DNA of 64,000 nucleotides from Paraburkholderia susongensis (GTDB taxonomy: Bacteria > Pseudomonadota > Gammaproteobacteria > Burkholderiales > Burkholderiaceae). Where the stretch lies: contig NZ_FXAT01000007.1 in assembly GCF_900177725.1 (NCBI RefSeq), forward strand, positions 248,001-312,000, in the 5' to 3' direction. The notes under the pieces were generated by a model. It was not told where the DNA came from. It saw only the letters and a list, made by a program, of their open reading frames with translations, and searched no databases. Positions within the stretch are counted from its first letter, which is position 1, and each line of letters opens with the position of its first letter. Shown in pieces: positions 37,188-46,569 of this stretch. The position numbers and the translations under genes are program-made.

Positions 37188-38054
37188 CTAGTCCGCCTGT
37201 GAGACGAGGTCTCGCAGAACGGTTTCCAGTTCCACTTCACCCTTGACGATGTCAGTGTCCTCTCCTTCGAAGATGATCCAGCCTTCATTGAACCCGTCGA
37301 GCATGCGCATACGCGGCAACGGCTCCTTCATGCCTTGGGACCGGAACAGCGCCTCCCACGTGTCACGTTGAACGACCTCCGCGACTACTGCGTGGCCAAG
37401 AATTCTGGCGAACGTGTCCGCGATATCGATTGGAGTGACACGCTGCGGCCCCTCCAGCTCGACGACACGCACACCACGCCAGACCTCCAGAAGCAGTTGT
37501 GCGGCGATACGGCCCACGTCTGCCGTGGCGACCATCGGTACGGGCTTGTCGAACGGTTGCAAAAAGCTGGCAATAGTCCCCGTATCGCGGGCCGGAGCCA
37601 CATCCCATGCTGCGTTTTCCATGAACCAGCCGGGTCGCAGAAACGTGACCGGCATGGGCAGCGTGCTCAGCGCCTGTTCCATCAGCGTGCGTTGCGTGAG
37701 CAGATTGGTCTCGGTGGCCTGCGCGCCGATCGTCGACAGGCAAACCACCTTGCCCGGTGCCGTTGACTGAAGCGCAGCGCGCACGGCGTCGATGACAACA
37801 CGTGCCTCGGAAAAGCCCGGCGACGGGTCGAAGTCGGACGGCGGCAGAATGAAGACGCCTTGCGCGCCCTCGAAAGCGGCCGTAAGTGACGCAGCATCGT
37901 CCATGTCGGCTGTCACTACTTCACACCCGCGCTCAGCCCACGAACGTGCGCGGGCGGCATCGCGTACCACCGCGCGTACCGGCTGGCCCGCTGCGAGCAA
38001 CGTGTGCGCCACCGCACCGCCGACCTTTCCTGTTATCCCTGTGATTGCATACAT
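37188..38054 (-). CDS. NmrA-like NAD(P)-binding protein (atypical SDR)
   Basis: 288 residues; the ATG at 38054 has ggaga 8-9 nt upstream. It starts MYAITGITGKVGGAVAHTLL with the GxxGxxG cofactor motif, then VRAVVRDAARARSW and ADMDDAASLTAAFEGAQGVF. Further on, MPVTFLRPGWFMENAAWDV is a family block. NmrA-like proteins sense or use NAD(P) and include quinone reductases and azoreductase-like enzymes. It lies upstream of, and on the same strand as, the fusion protein gene but is separated from it by a stem-loop. Substrate unknown. Confidence 0.85.
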   Translation of the reverse strand: MYAITGITGKVGGAVAHTLLAAGQPVRAVVRDAARARSWAERGCEVVTADMDDAASLTAAFEGAQGVFILPPSDFDPSPGFSEARVVIDAVRAALQSTAPGKVVCLSTIGAQATETNLLTQRTLMEQALSTLPMPVTFLRPGWFMENAAWDVAPARDTGTIASFLQPFDKPVPMVATADVGRIAAQLLLEVWRGVRVVELEGPQRVTPIDIADTFARILGHAVVAEVVQRDTWEALFRSQGMKEPLPRMRMLDGFNEGWIIFEGEDTDIVKGEVELETVLRDLVSQAD

Positions 38055-38094
38055 TGCAGTTTCTCCGTGCGTATATAGATGTGTTCCGGTCAGA

Positions 38095-38436
38095 TCAGTG
38101 ATGTGCGTAAAGCGAGGCGAACGCTGCATTCGCGAGGGACACTCCAGCGGCGACGCGAATGCCCGAAGCGGACGAACCGATGCGCGTACCGCCCACGCTG
38201 CTGTCGACGTTCGACCCGCCGTCCTTCTGCGAGGCCACAGCCGCTTCGGCGGCCTGAATGTCGGCGGGGTAATACGGATCATTGGCGCGGCCGGGCCGGT
38301 AGCCCGCGCCTTCCAGTTGTACGAGCTCCGCGCGCACCTGCGCACGAGTGACGGCCGAGCCGGATTCCTGAGCGTATCCAGCGGCGGGGAAGGCGATGGC
38401 GGTTGCGATGGCCAGTGCGAAATGACGGGTACTCAT
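38095..38436 (-). CDS. DUF4148 domain protein, exported (second copy)
   Basis: 113 residues, with an aaggag site 7 nt upstream of the ATG. The signal peptide ends AGYAQE. TRAQVRAELVQLEGAGYRPG and YYPADIQAAEAAVASQ match the family and the protein at 2661-2978. The C-terminal third is variable and Gly/Ser-rich. Function unknown; such proteins are common in Burkholderiaceae. It ends 41 nt before the NmrA-like start. Confidence 0.9.
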   Translation of the reverse strand: MSTRHFALAIATAIAFPAAGYAQESGSAVTRAQVRAELVQLEGAGYRPGRANDPYYPADIQAAEAAVASQKDGGSNVDSSVGGTRIGSSASGIRVAAGVSLANAAFASLYAHH

Positions 38437-38596
38437 GGCAATGCTCCTTTGGATCGTTGAGGTTGAAACGTGTCGTTGGGATGCATTGTGGGTAAACGCG
38501 ACGCGAAACTAAATGACACGAATGACACTTGTGAGATGACGGATAGTTACTAATGCGTCATAGTGCGATTTTTGACGCACTGTGCGGGGCGCGCCT

Positions 38597-39511
38597 GTGA
38601 GATCGTCCAGCGAGAATCTTTCTAGCGGTATCAGCGTATTTGCTGCCGTTGTCGATGCGGGGACGTTCGCAGCGGCGTCCGAATTGATGGGTATGTCGCC
38701 ACCCGGGGTGAGCCGGGCCATCGCCCGACTCGAAAAGCGGCTGAAAATACGGCTCTTCAATCGGACGACCCGCGCCGTTTCCCTGACCGAAGAGGGCCGA
38801 CGGTTCTACGAGCAGGTCATGCCGCACTTGAGGGGAATGGAGGAAGCGGCCGCAGCCGCGGCGGGAGGCGCCGCGACAGTACGCGGGAAGCTGCGAATCA
38901 ATCTTGATCCGGCTTTTTTGCGAACCGTTCTGAGCCCGAAGCTCGACGAATTCATGGATGCGCATCCTGAACTTGAACTGGAGTTCATTGCGCGAGATCA
39001 ACTCGGCGACCTCATCATGGACGGCTTCGATCTGGCCTTGCGATTTGGCGAACCCCGCTCATCCAGTCTGATTGCGCGAAAGCTTCTGGACACCGCAGTG
39101 GTCACAGTCGCAGCACCGTCGTACCTCGCTCGCCGGGGGCGGCCAGCGGAGCCTCAAGAGTTGGGGCGCGGGGTGCACAAGTGCCTCGAATTCAGGAACC
39201 CGGAAACCGGCAAGCCGTATCCGTGGGAGTTTCATCGCAAGCGCAAAAGGCTTGTTGTCGAGACGAATGGAAGGCTTACGGTGAATGATCCGAGCGCGCT
39301 CCTCAACGCGTGTCTGGCCGGCTCCGGCGTCGCGCAGATGCTACTGCTCGGAGCGGAACCTCTGATTCGGGAGGGGCGGCTCGTCAATCTGTTTCCAGAC
39401 TGGCCGGATGAGCGTTTCCCGCTCTATGCGTACCATCCATCGCGGTACCACACGCCGGCCAGGACAAGAGTATTTCTCGACTTTATCGTCGCTTTGACGG
39501 GTACGAGTTAG
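38597..39511 (+). CDS. LysR-family regulator
   Basis: 304 residues from the GTG at 38597; a GTG at 38582 is also possible. The HTH (AASELMGMSPPGVSRAIARLEKRL, residues ~25-50) is followed by TRAVSLTEEGRRFY and then the effector domain, with DLALRFGEP and VTVAAPSYLARRGRP. This is the CrgA/DsdC-like subgroup of LTTRs. It is divergent from the DUF4148 gene. Inducer and target are unknown. Confidence 0.88.
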   Translation: MRSSSENLSSGISVFAAVVDAGTFAAASELMGMSPPGVSRAIARLEKRLKIRLFNRTTRAVSLTEEGRRFYEQVMPHLRGMEEAAAAAAGGAATVRGKLRINLDPAFLRTVLSPKLDEFMDAHPELELEFIARDQLGDLIMDGFDLALRFGEPRSSSLIARKLLDTAVVTVAAPSYLARRGRPAEPQELGRGVHKCLEFRNPETGKPYPWEFHRKRKRLVVETNGRLTVNDPSALLNACLAGSGVAQMLLLGAEPLIREGRLVNLFPDWPDERFPLYAYHPSRYHTPARTRVFLDFIVALTGTS

Positions 39512-39635
39512 CGAGTCGGAATAGGCTGGTTTCGATCCGCTCTGGCCATTCACCACCCAAGGGGGGCGGACTCAGCTTTCTGATCCAAGGAGCCGCTCTG
39601 GACGAGCGTTAAAACGATCGGCACTCGCTCCCACA

Positions 39636-40589
39636 TCAAATCAGCATCTTCAATGTCTCGAACAACGCGAGATCATCTTTCTTCGCTGAGCGCGCGTGCC
39701 GGCGGATCACCTTCAGCAGACACTCGACGAAACATACGGCGGCATTGCTCAGGGTGCTGTTGCGCCGGCTGACGACGCTCAGTTGTCGGGGTTCGAATCG
39801 TTCACGCAGCGCGAGCGGAAGCAGCCGCCCGCGCAACGGCGGGACCCGGCATAGAACCGTTGGGCTCCAGGTGCACATGTCGGCCTGCTCGACCATCGTC
39901 TGCAGCATCGCGACCGATTGCGCGCGTACGATCCGGCGCTCGTCGATCTGCACGCCGTTTCGAGTAAAGAGGTAGTCGATCAAACCAGCCTGACCGTCGG
40001 GCGCGAAGTTGAGCACCCAATCGCTATCGAGGAGTTCGTGTATCGAGCGTGCCTGTGCGAGAGGGTGGCCGGTGCGTACCATTACCGACGACTCGTAGGT
40101 CAACACCGGCTCGCAGACGAACTCCTGCACACCGGCTGCTGCCTGCCATTGCCCGATCGCGAAATCCATGCTGCCGTCGCGCAGATGCGGTTGGGCCACC
40201 GACATCAGACCCTCGAGCAGTTCGAGACGGATCTCCGGCATCAGCTTGCGAAAGAGCAGGACGGTTTCGGCAAGGAACGTGAGCGTCACCCACGGCGTCA
40301 CGCCAACCATGAGCCGTCCTTCCACGCGGCCGCGCAGCCGTTCGAGGTCACTGTGCGCATGCGCCAGCTGGTTGAGGACGAGTCGCGCATGCGTGAGCAA
40401 GACCTTGCCGTGCTCCGTAAAGCTGATGCCCTCGGGAGCACGGACCAGGAGCGGCAGCCGTTCGGCTTCTTCCAGTTCGCGAAGTGCCCGCGTGATGGCC
40501 GCCTGGGAAAGACCGAGTGTGCGGGCCGCGCCGCGGATGCTGCCTGCGTCCGCGCTCGCCACAAGCGCTTCCAGTTGATGGAGCTTCAT
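39636..40589 (-). CDS. LysR-family regulator of the adjacent amidohydrolase cluster
   Basis: 317 residues, starting MKLHQLEALVASADAGSIRGAARTL. The HTH continues with LSQAAITRALRELEE, and a PBP2-like effector domain follows (GRLMVGVTPWVTLTFLAETV). The gene is divergent from the M20 amidohydrolase across a ~160-nt region, the usual layout for an LTTR and its target. It probably activates that gene and the downstream binding protein and porin in response to the substrate. Confidence 0.9.
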   Translation of the reverse strand: MKLHQLEALVASADAGSIRGAARTLGLSQAAITRALRELEEAERLPLLVRAPEGISFTEHGKVLLTHARLVLNQLAHAHSDLERLRGRVEGRLMVGVTPWVTLTFLAETVLLFRKLMPEIRLELLEGLMSVAQPHLRDGSMDFAIGQWQAAAGVQEFVCEPVLTYESSVMVRTGHPLAQARSIHELLDSDWVLNFAPDGQAGLIDYLFTRNGVQIDERRIVRAQSVAMLQTMVEQADMCTWSPTVLCRVPPLRGRLLPLALRERFEPRQLSVVSRRNSTLSNAAVCFVECLLKVIRRHARSAKKDDLALFETLKMLI

Positions 40590-40751
40590 AGCCCGACAGT
40601 GATGGGTGACAACGAATGGTTGTCATCATAACAAACGCGCGGCTGTTCCCCGGCTTTTTCGCTGCATACGATCCGCATCACGGTTCGTTGCGGTCGTGAC
40701 CCGTACCGAACGGGCACGACGCCGAGATTGTCTGAACGTCAGGGGACTGCA

Positions 40752-41921
40752 GTGAAGGAAAGAGAGGTACTACCGGAAATCGCGGCGATCGAAGACGAAA
40801 TGATCGAAATCCGCCGTCGGCTGCATGCGCATCCGGAGCTCGGTTTTGAAGAGCATGCGACCAGTGAGCTTGTCGCGAGCCTGCTCGCCGGATGGGGCTA
40901 CCACGTGACGCGCGGCGTAGGAGGAACGGGGGTGGTCGGCACGCTCGAGCGCGGTCGCGGCCGCCGCCTGGGCTTACGCGCCGACATGGATGCGCTGCCG
41001 ATCCAGGAGTGCACGCAACGGCCATATGCCAGCCGAACTGAAGGGGTCATGCACGCGTGCGGGCACGACGGCCACACGGCGATGCTGCTCGCGGCGGCGC
41101 GATGCTTCGCGCAACGCACGGACTGGAAGGGGACGCTGAACCTGATTTTCCAGCCCGCCGAAGAGGGATTGGGCGGCGCACGCAAAATGATCGAGGACGG
41201 CCTCTTCGAGCGCTTTCCGTGCGATGCCGTGTTTGCCATGCACAATGTGCCCGGATTTCCCGCCGGGCGCCTGGGCTTCCATAGCGGGCCTTTCATGGCG
41301 TCCGCCGACGAGGTAACGATTCGCGTGGTTGGACGGGGTGGCCATGGAGCGTCGCCGCAGCACACGACCGACCCGGTCGTCGTCTGTGCGTCGATCGTCA
41401 TGGCGTTGCAGAGCATCGTCGCGCGCAACGTCGATCCCCGGGATCTCGCGGTTGTCACTGTCGGCGCCATTCACGCAGGCACCGCATCCAACGTGATTCC
41501 GCCCCACGCGGATCTGCTTTTGAGCGTACGTGCGCTCTCACCTGGAGTCCGCGCGTTGCTGGAAAAGCGCATTTGCGAGATCGCGCGAGGGCAGGCGGCC
41601 AGCTACGGTGCGCAAGTGGAGATCGACTACCGGCACGATTATCCCGTGCTCGTCAATCACGCTGGTGAGACTGAATTCGCGCACCAGGTGGCGCTGGACT
41701 ACGGCGGCGCGCAAGCGCTGATCGAGAACCTGCACCCGCTCATGGCAAGCGAGGACTTCGCGTACATGCTGGAACGTTGCCCGGGAAGCTATCTGTCGAT
41801 CGGCAACGGCGACAGCAGGGGCGGCTGTGCGCTTCATCACCCCGAATACGATTTCAACGACGACATTCTTGCGATCGGCGCGAGCTTTTGGGTCAGGCTT
41901 GCGCAGCGCGCTCTGCAATGA
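40752..41921 (+). CDS. M20 family amidohydrolase (HipO/amino-acid hydrolase-like)
   Basis: 389 residues from the GTG at 40752 (agggg 6 nt upstream). The zinc-site motifs are HACGHDGHTAMLL, QPAEEGLGGA, MHNVPGFPAG and a C-terminal HPLMASEDFAY. RRRLHAHPELGFEE and GLRADMDALPIQE complete the peptidase M20D signature. These enzymes remove an acyl or amide group from N-acyl-amino acids, hippurate or IAA-conjugates, in the cytoplasm. The binding-protein gene starts 52 nt downstream, so the substrate may be an N-acylated amino acid taken from outside. Confidence 0.9.
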   Translation: MKEREVLPEIAAIEDEMIEIRRRLHAHPELGFEEHATSELVASLLAGWGYHVTRGVGGTGVVGTLERGRGRRLGLRADMDALPIQECTQRPYASRTEGVMHACGHDGHTAMLLAAARCFAQRTDWKGTLNLIFQPAEEGLGGARKMIEDGLFERFPCDAVFAMHNVPGFPAGRLGFHSGPFMASADEVTIRVVGRGGHGASPQHTTDPVVVCASIVMALQSIVARNVDPRDLAVVTVGAIHAGTASNVIPPHADLLLSVRALSPGVRALLEKRICEIARGQAASYGAQVEIDYRHDYPVLVNHAGETEFAHQVALDYGGAQALIENLHPLMASEDFAYMLERCPGSYLSIGNGDSRGGCALHHPEYDFNDDILAIGASFWVRLAQRALQ

Positions 41922-41973
41922 ACGTCATACAAGGTTTGATCACGGCATTACATCAACAACAGGAGAGACATCG

Positions 41974-42762
41974 ATGAAGAAGTGGACAATCGCATGGTCG
42001 CTGGCCTGCGTGGCCATGTCGGCTTGCGCACAGGCGGCGGATTTTGGCGGCAAGGAAATCAGGCTCGCGGTCGACCCGACCTACCCGCCGCTCGAGTACA
42101 AGACGCCCGACGGCAAGCTGACGGGATTTGGCGTCGACATCGCGAATGCGCTATGTGCGCAGATGCATGCGAAGTGCGTGTGGGTGGAGACCAGTTTCGA
42201 CGGCATGATTCCGGGCCTCCTTGCGCGCAAGTTCGACGTGATCTCGTCGTCCATGACGATCACGCCGAAGCGTAAGGAGCAGATCGCGTTCACGAACAGG
42301 ATTTCGAATGCGCCCGCGCGCCTCGTGGTGCGCCGCGGCTCCTCGCTGCTGCCCGACGCGACTTCGCTCAAGGGCAAGCGCGTGGGTGTCGAGCAGGGCA
42401 CGAGTCAGGAGGACTACGCACGCGCCATGTGGCAGCCGGCCGGCGTGGAAGTCGTCGCCTACCAGAACCAGGAGCAGGTCTACGCCGATCTGGTCTCCGG
42501 GCGGCTCGATGCGGCGTTTCAGGCATCCATTGAAGCCAGCGACGGTTTTCTGAAGAAGCCCGAAGGCAAGGACTTCGAGTTCGCGGGGCCGGCAATGGAC
42601 GACCCGAAGTACTTCGGCCAGGGCGACGGTCTCGGTCTGCGCAAACAGGACGTGGCACTGCGAGACGCATTCAATCAGGCGCTCGCTGAGATTCTCGCGA
42701 ACGGCACCTACGCCAGCATCAACAGGAAATATTTCGACTTCGACATTTACGGCGCGAAGTAA
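41974..42762 (+). CDS. Polar amino-acid ABC substrate-binding protein (ArgT/HisJ-like)
   Basis: 262 residues, aggaga site upstream. The signal peptide ends SACAQAAD. The mature part, IRLAVDPTYPPLEYKTPDGKLTGFGVD, and later VISSSMTITPKRKEQIAFT are standard for family 3 solute-binding proteins. YASINRKYFDFDIYG ends the protein, as in lysine/arginine/ornithine binders. No permease or ATPase accompanies it. The stop codon lies inside the first unit of a 13-bp tandem repeat. It may use a transporter encoded elsewhere. Confidence 0.92.
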   Translation: MKKWTIAWSLACVAMSACAQAADFGGKEIRLAVDPTYPPLEYKTPDGKLTGFGVDIANALCAQMHAKCVWVETSFDGMIPGLLARKFDVISSSMTITPKRKEQIAFTNRISNAPARLVVRRGSSLLPDATSLKGKRVGVEQGTSQEDYARAMWQPAGVEVVAYQNQEQVYADLVSGRLDAAFQASIEASDGFLKKPEGKDFEFAGPAMDDPKYFGQGDGLGLRKQDVALRDAFNQALAEILANGTYASINRKYFDFDIYGAK

Positions 42763-42810
42763 CGGGGCGAAGTAACGGGGCGAAGTAACGGGGCGAAGTA
42801 ACGGGGCGAA
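42755..42810. repeat. 13-bp tandem repeat, 4.3 copies, at the binding-protein stop
   Basis: Four perfect copies of cgaagtaacgggg and a partial cgaa. Each copy contains TAA; the first supplies the binding-protein stop, so gain or loss of copies would leave the coding region unaltered. Confidence 0.95.
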
Positions 42811-42904
42811 ACGCGTTCGCGGTGGTGAAGGAGCAGACGGCGGTGAATGCAATCCGGCGGAATCATCAGTTATGTATTTAGTAAACCTAAAAAATGGAAA
42901 TCAC

Positions 42905-44089
42905 ATGAAAAAGATTTTTTCGGCTGCCTTGCTGTGCGGCGTGACCATTCCTGCATTCGCGCAGAGCACGGTGACGCTGTATGGCGTGATCGACGAGGGG
43001 ATCGATTTCACCAACAACGCAGGCGGCCACCAGGTCTATGAAATGACGAGTGGCTACGCGCAAGGAAGCCGTTGGGGCCTGAAGGGCACGGAAGATCTGG
43101 GAGGCGGGTTGAGCGCCGTCTTTCAGCTCGAAAACGGTTTCAACGCCGGCAATGGCACGCTTGCGCAGGGTGGGCGCATGTTCGGTCGCCAGGCGTTCGC
43201 GGGTCTTGCTAGCGAGCGTTACGGCACGCTCACATTGGGCCGGCAGTACGATTCCGTGGTCGACTATCTCGCGCAGACCACGGCGAACGGAAACTGGGGT
43301 GGCTATCTGTTCTCGCACCCCTATGACAACGACAATACGGACAACACGTTTCGCCTGAACAACACGGTCAAATACGCGAGTCCGACGCTCGGTGGCTTCT
43401 CGTTTGGCGGTACGTACAGTTTCAGCAACGATACCGGCTTCGCGAATAACCGGGCGATGAGCGCTGGCGCGCAATATTCGGTTGGAGACTGGCTCTTCGC
43501 AGCAGCCTACCTGCGGGCCAACAACCCGGCCATGACCTCGGGCGGCGCCGTCGCCAGCGCAGGCGGATCGCTCGGCCCCGACGGCAATTTTGTTTCGTCT
43601 ACGCTGCAGATCTTCGGTGCGGGCGTCAACTACACATTTGGTTTAGCGACCATCGGTTTCGCCTATACGAACACGCAAATCGATCATCCCACGGCGAATG
43701 TCGGCTATCTGGGCAGCACGGAAACGATTCAGCCCGTCACCGGCCCCCTCGCGGGAGGTACGCTCAACGCGCTGAAGTATCAGAATTTCGAGCTCAACGG
43801 CAAATACCAGTTCACGCCGAGCTTCTTCGTTGGTGCGGAATACGCCTACACGCTGGAACATTACGAGGCGACCACGGGCACGGCAAAGCCGGGCATCCAC
43901 ACGATCGGTCTGATGGCTGACTACAACCTCTCGAAACGGACGGACGTCTACCTGCAGGGGGTGTATCAGCTGGTGACCGGCGACGAGACGGGTTCGTCAC
44001 TCGATCGCGCGTACGTGCCCGGCGCGCAGGACCTTTCGTCGACGTCGCGGCAACTGGTCGTACGCGCGGCGCTTCGCCATACGTTCTGA
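42905..44089 (+). CDS. Trimeric porin (Gram-negative porin family)
   Basis: 394 residues from the ATG at 42905. The signal peptide MKKIFSAALLCGVTIPAFAQS is followed by TVTLYGVIDEGIDFTNNAGG. GSRWGLKGTEDLGGGLSAVFQ and NGTLAQGGRMFGRQAFAGL are family blocks, YNLSKRTDVYLQGVYQLV is near the end, and the last residue is Phe (ALRHTF). It probably admits the substrate of the neighbouring amidohydrolase/binding-protein pair through the outer membrane. Confidence 0.94.
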   Translation: MKKIFSAALLCGVTIPAFAQSTVTLYGVIDEGIDFTNNAGGHQVYEMTSGYAQGSRWGLKGTEDLGGGLSAVFQLENGFNAGNGTLAQGGRMFGRQAFAGLASERYGTLTLGRQYDSVVDYLAQTTANGNWGGYLFSHPYDNDNTDNTFRLNNTVKYASPTLGGFSFGGTYSFSNDTGFANNRAMSAGAQYSVGDWLFAAAYLRANNPAMTSGGAVASAGGSLGPDGNFVSSTLQIFGAGVNYTFGLATIGFAYTNTQIDHPTANVGYLGSTETIQPVTGPLAGGTLNALKYQNFELNGKYQFTPSFFVGAEYAYTLEHYEATTGTAKPGIHTIGLMADYNLSKRTDVYLQGVYQLVTGDETGSSLDRAYVPGAQDLSSTSRQLVVRAALRHTF

Positions 44090-44096
44090 TGTCGGG

Positions 44097-44128
44097 GCGC
44101 GCCAACTTGCTTCGCGCGGTTGGTGCGC
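44097..44128 (+). terminator. Possible terminator after the porin
   Basis: gcgcgccaac can pair with gttggtgcgc (one G-U) around a 12-nt loop 8 nt past the stop. The U-run is weak (attt). The rest of the gene-free stretch 44129-44395 should hold the promoter of the dehydrogenase operon; nothing else was seen. Confidence 0.4.
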
Positions 44129-44395
44129 ATTTCGAACACATCGTCCAATCCACCGGCGGATGCGCTCCTGCGTCGGAGTCCGGCGCAGTTTCGTAAAACT
44201 TCTGGCAGGTCCAGCCATCGGCATGAATGGCGGGTTGGGGGCTCAATCGGCCGGACGAATGTCCGTTCTTGCGCGTGCCGATGCGCCGATTCGTCGCATC
44301 GGGTACACTCATGTCATTTTTAACCAATTAGTTCATATTTTGCCAACTTGAGCGGTGCATCGCAGAGCGACCCGCGTGCAAAAAATGGAAACGAC

Positions 44396-44944
44396 ATGAC
44401 GTCTTCACAACGACCGCCGTCTTCGCCGTTCGCGCCATCGCGCCGACAATTCCTCGTTGCCACCAGCGTGCTCGCGACATTGAGCGTGGTGGGCCTCGGC
44501 GCGCTCAGCGCCGCACACGCGCAGGCGGCCTCCGCGAGTACGGACGCGGACTTCGATGCTTTCATTGAACTTTCGAAATACCTGACCGGCAAGACCGCTC
44601 TCGATATCGAAATCGGCCGTGCGATTCTCACGGGGCTGCAAGGCGACGACGCCAGCACGAGCGCCACGATCGCGCAACTCAACGCGTTCGTCGCACGCAC
44701 GAATACCCCTGCAAACATGCTGCAATCGGTGCTCGATGCCTCGCAACCGGCGCTCGCGAAGCTGCCGAAGAAAGTGGTGACGGCGTGGTATCTGGGCGTC
44801 GTCGGCACGGGCAAGAACGCGCGCACCGTCGCCTACGAACAGGCGCTCATGTATCCGCCGATCGCAGACGTCATCGTCATGCCGAGCTACGCGCGCGGCG
44901 TGCCCGGCTACTGGGCCACGCCCCCGGTGCTGTCCCACTCCTGA
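44396..44944 (+). CDS. Small (gamma) subunit of a membrane-bound FAD sugar dehydrogenase, Tat-exported
   Basis: 182 residues from the ATG at 44396. A Tat motif SRRQFLVA (15-22) precedes a hydrophobic stretch ending AAHAQAAS. The mature part, FDAFIELSKYLTGKTALD and VVTAWYLGVVGTGKNARTV, matches the FAD-SLDH small subunit family (about 150-180 residues). By family knowledge this subunit folds with the flavoprotein and carries it through the Tat pathway, as in Burkholderia FAD-glucose dehydrogenase. The flavoprotein gene begins 13 nt downstream. Confidence 0.88.
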   Translation: MTSSQRPPSSPFAPSRRQFLVATSVLATLSVVGLGALSAAHAQAASASTDADFDAFIELSKYLTGKTALDIEIGRAILTGLQGDDASTSATIAQLNAFVARTNTPANMLQSVLDASQPALAKLPKKVVTAWYLGVVGTGKNARTVAYEQALMYPPIADVIVMPSYARGVPGYWATPPVLSHS

Positions 44945-44957
44945 TCCCCATACTCCC

Positions 44958-46559
44958 ATGGCAACGAATCAATCCGCCGACGTCGTGATAGTCGGCGCCG
45001 GTATCGCATCTGGTCAGATCGCGCAGAAGCTCGCCAAGGCGGGCATCGACGTCCTCATGCTCGAAGCAGGCCCGCGCATCGAGCGCTGGCGCGTGGTCGA
45101 AAATTACCGGAATAGTCCATTTAAGTCGGATTTCCAGTCGCCGTATCCGCCCACGGAGCACGCGCCGCATCCGCAGTATTCGCCCAACAACGACTATCTG
45201 GTGCAGCGCGGTCCGGAGCAGTACAAGGCCGGCTATCTGCGTATGGTCGGCGGCACGACGTGGCACTGGTCCGCGCAGTCGTGGCGCCTGCTGCCCAGCG
45301 ACATGAAGCTGAAGACGCTCTATGGCGTGGGCCGCGACTGGCCGATCAGCTATGACGACCTCGAACCGTATTACTACGAAGCCGAAGTCGAAATGGGCGT
45401 GGGTGGCCCCGAAGATCTCGGCTCGCCGCGCTCGAAGCCTTATCCGCATCCGCCGCTGCCGCTTTCGGACTTCGACCAGAAGTTCAAGGACGTCGTGGAG
45501 AAGGCAGGCTACAAGCATGTGACCGAACCGGCCGCGCGCAACACCGCGCCATTCGACGGCCGTCCCGCGTGCTGCGGCAACAGCAACTGCATGCCGATCT
45601 GCCCGATCGAGGCGCAATACACGGGCGAAACCGCGATTCGCAAGGCTGAGGCTGCGAAGGCGCGTCTGTTGCCCAACGCCGTGGTCTATCGCATCGAGCA
45701 CGACGAGCACGCGCGCATCGTCGCGGTCCACTACAAGGACCCGAACGGCAACTCGCAGCGTGTGACCGGCAAGATCTTCGTGCTGGCCTCGAACGCGATC
45801 GAGACGCCCAAGCTCATGCTGATCTCGAAGAGCGACAAGTTCCAGAGCGGTATCGGCAACAGCTCGGACCAGGTGGGCCGCAACCTGATGGATCACCCGG
45901 GCACGACCGTCACGTTTCTGTCCGCCGAGCCGATGTGGCCGGGCCGCGGCCCGATGCGCCTCTCGTGCATCAACAATCTGCGCGACGGTGCATTCCGCTC
46001 CGAATATTCGGCGATGAAACTCAACGTCGGCAATTATTCGCCAATGCGCGCCGTCACCGACTACCTGATTTCGAAGGGGGTGTACGGCACGGAACTCGAT
46101 GAGAAAATTCGTGAATACGCTTCGCGCTGGGTCGTCGTGAACAGCTTTTTCGACATCCTGCCGGACCCGGAAAACCGCATCACGGCGAGTACCGAGTTCA
46201 AGGACAAGATGGGCATTGCGCGTCCTGAAGTGCACTACCGCATCGACGACTACATCAACAGGGCGGCGAAGGTCGCGCGCGGCCACTACGCCAACATCGC
46301 CAATCTGTTTGGCGGCACCGAAGTGCGTTTCGACGACTCGTACTTCAACAACAACCACATCATGGGCACGCTCATCATGGGCGACGATCCGCGCAATTCG
46401 GTCGTCGATAAAGATCTGCGGTCGCACGATCACGAGAACCTCTTCATCGCGTCGAGCGGAACGATGGCGAGCGCGGGCACGGTCAACTGCACACTTACGC
46501 TCTGTGCGTTGTCGATGCGCCTCGCCGACAGGCTGATCGACGAAATGAAGCATGCGTGA
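44958..46559 (+). CDS. GMC-family FAD dehydrogenase, catalytic (alpha) subunit with Fe-S ligands
   Basis: 533 residues without its own signal peptide, as expected for a hitch-hiking alpha subunit. The FAD motif is VVIVGAGIASGQIAQKL (GxGxxx at 13-18), with EAG at the ribose site. Cys 205, 206, 211 and 215 in ACCGNSNCMPICPI match the spacing of the 3Fe-4S ligands known in Burkholderia FAD-glucose dehydrogenase. The C-terminus has GTMASAGTVNCTLTLCALSMRLAD, the GMC_oxred_C region. It oxidises a sugar or sugar acid (glucose, gluconate or sorbitol) in the periplasm and passes electrons via the Fe-S cluster to the cytochrome subunit. Confidence 0.88.
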   Translation: MATNQSADVVIVGAGIASGQIAQKLAKAGIDVLMLEAGPRIERWRVVENYRNSPFKSDFQSPYPPTEHAPHPQYSPNNDYLVQRGPEQYKAGYLRMVGGTTWHWSAQSWRLLPSDMKLKTLYGVGRDWPISYDDLEPYYYEAEVEMGVGGPEDLGSPRSKPYPHPPLPLSDFDQKFKDVVEKAGYKHVTEPAARNTAPFDGRPACCGNSNCMPICPIEAQYTGETAIRKAEAAKARLLPNAVVYRIEHDEHARIVAVHYKDPNGNSQRVTGKIFVLASNAIETPKLMLISKSDKFQSGIGNSSDQVGRNLMDHPGTTVTFLSAEPMWPGRGPMRLSCINNLRDGAFRSEYSAMKLNVGNYSPMRAVTDYLISKGVYGTELDEKIREYASRWVVVNSFFDILPDPENRITASTEFKDKMGIARPEVHYRIDDYINRAAKVARGHYANIANLFGGTEVRFDDSYFNNNHIMGTLIMGDDPRNSVVDKDLRSHDHENLFIASSGTMASAGTVNCTLTLCALSMRLADRLIDEMKHA

Positions 46560-46569
46560 GGCGCTCGCG

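Noticed and set aside
42755..42810. Tandem repeat considered as a CRISPR-like array
   Set aside because: The 13-bp units are contiguous, with no spacers and no cas genes.
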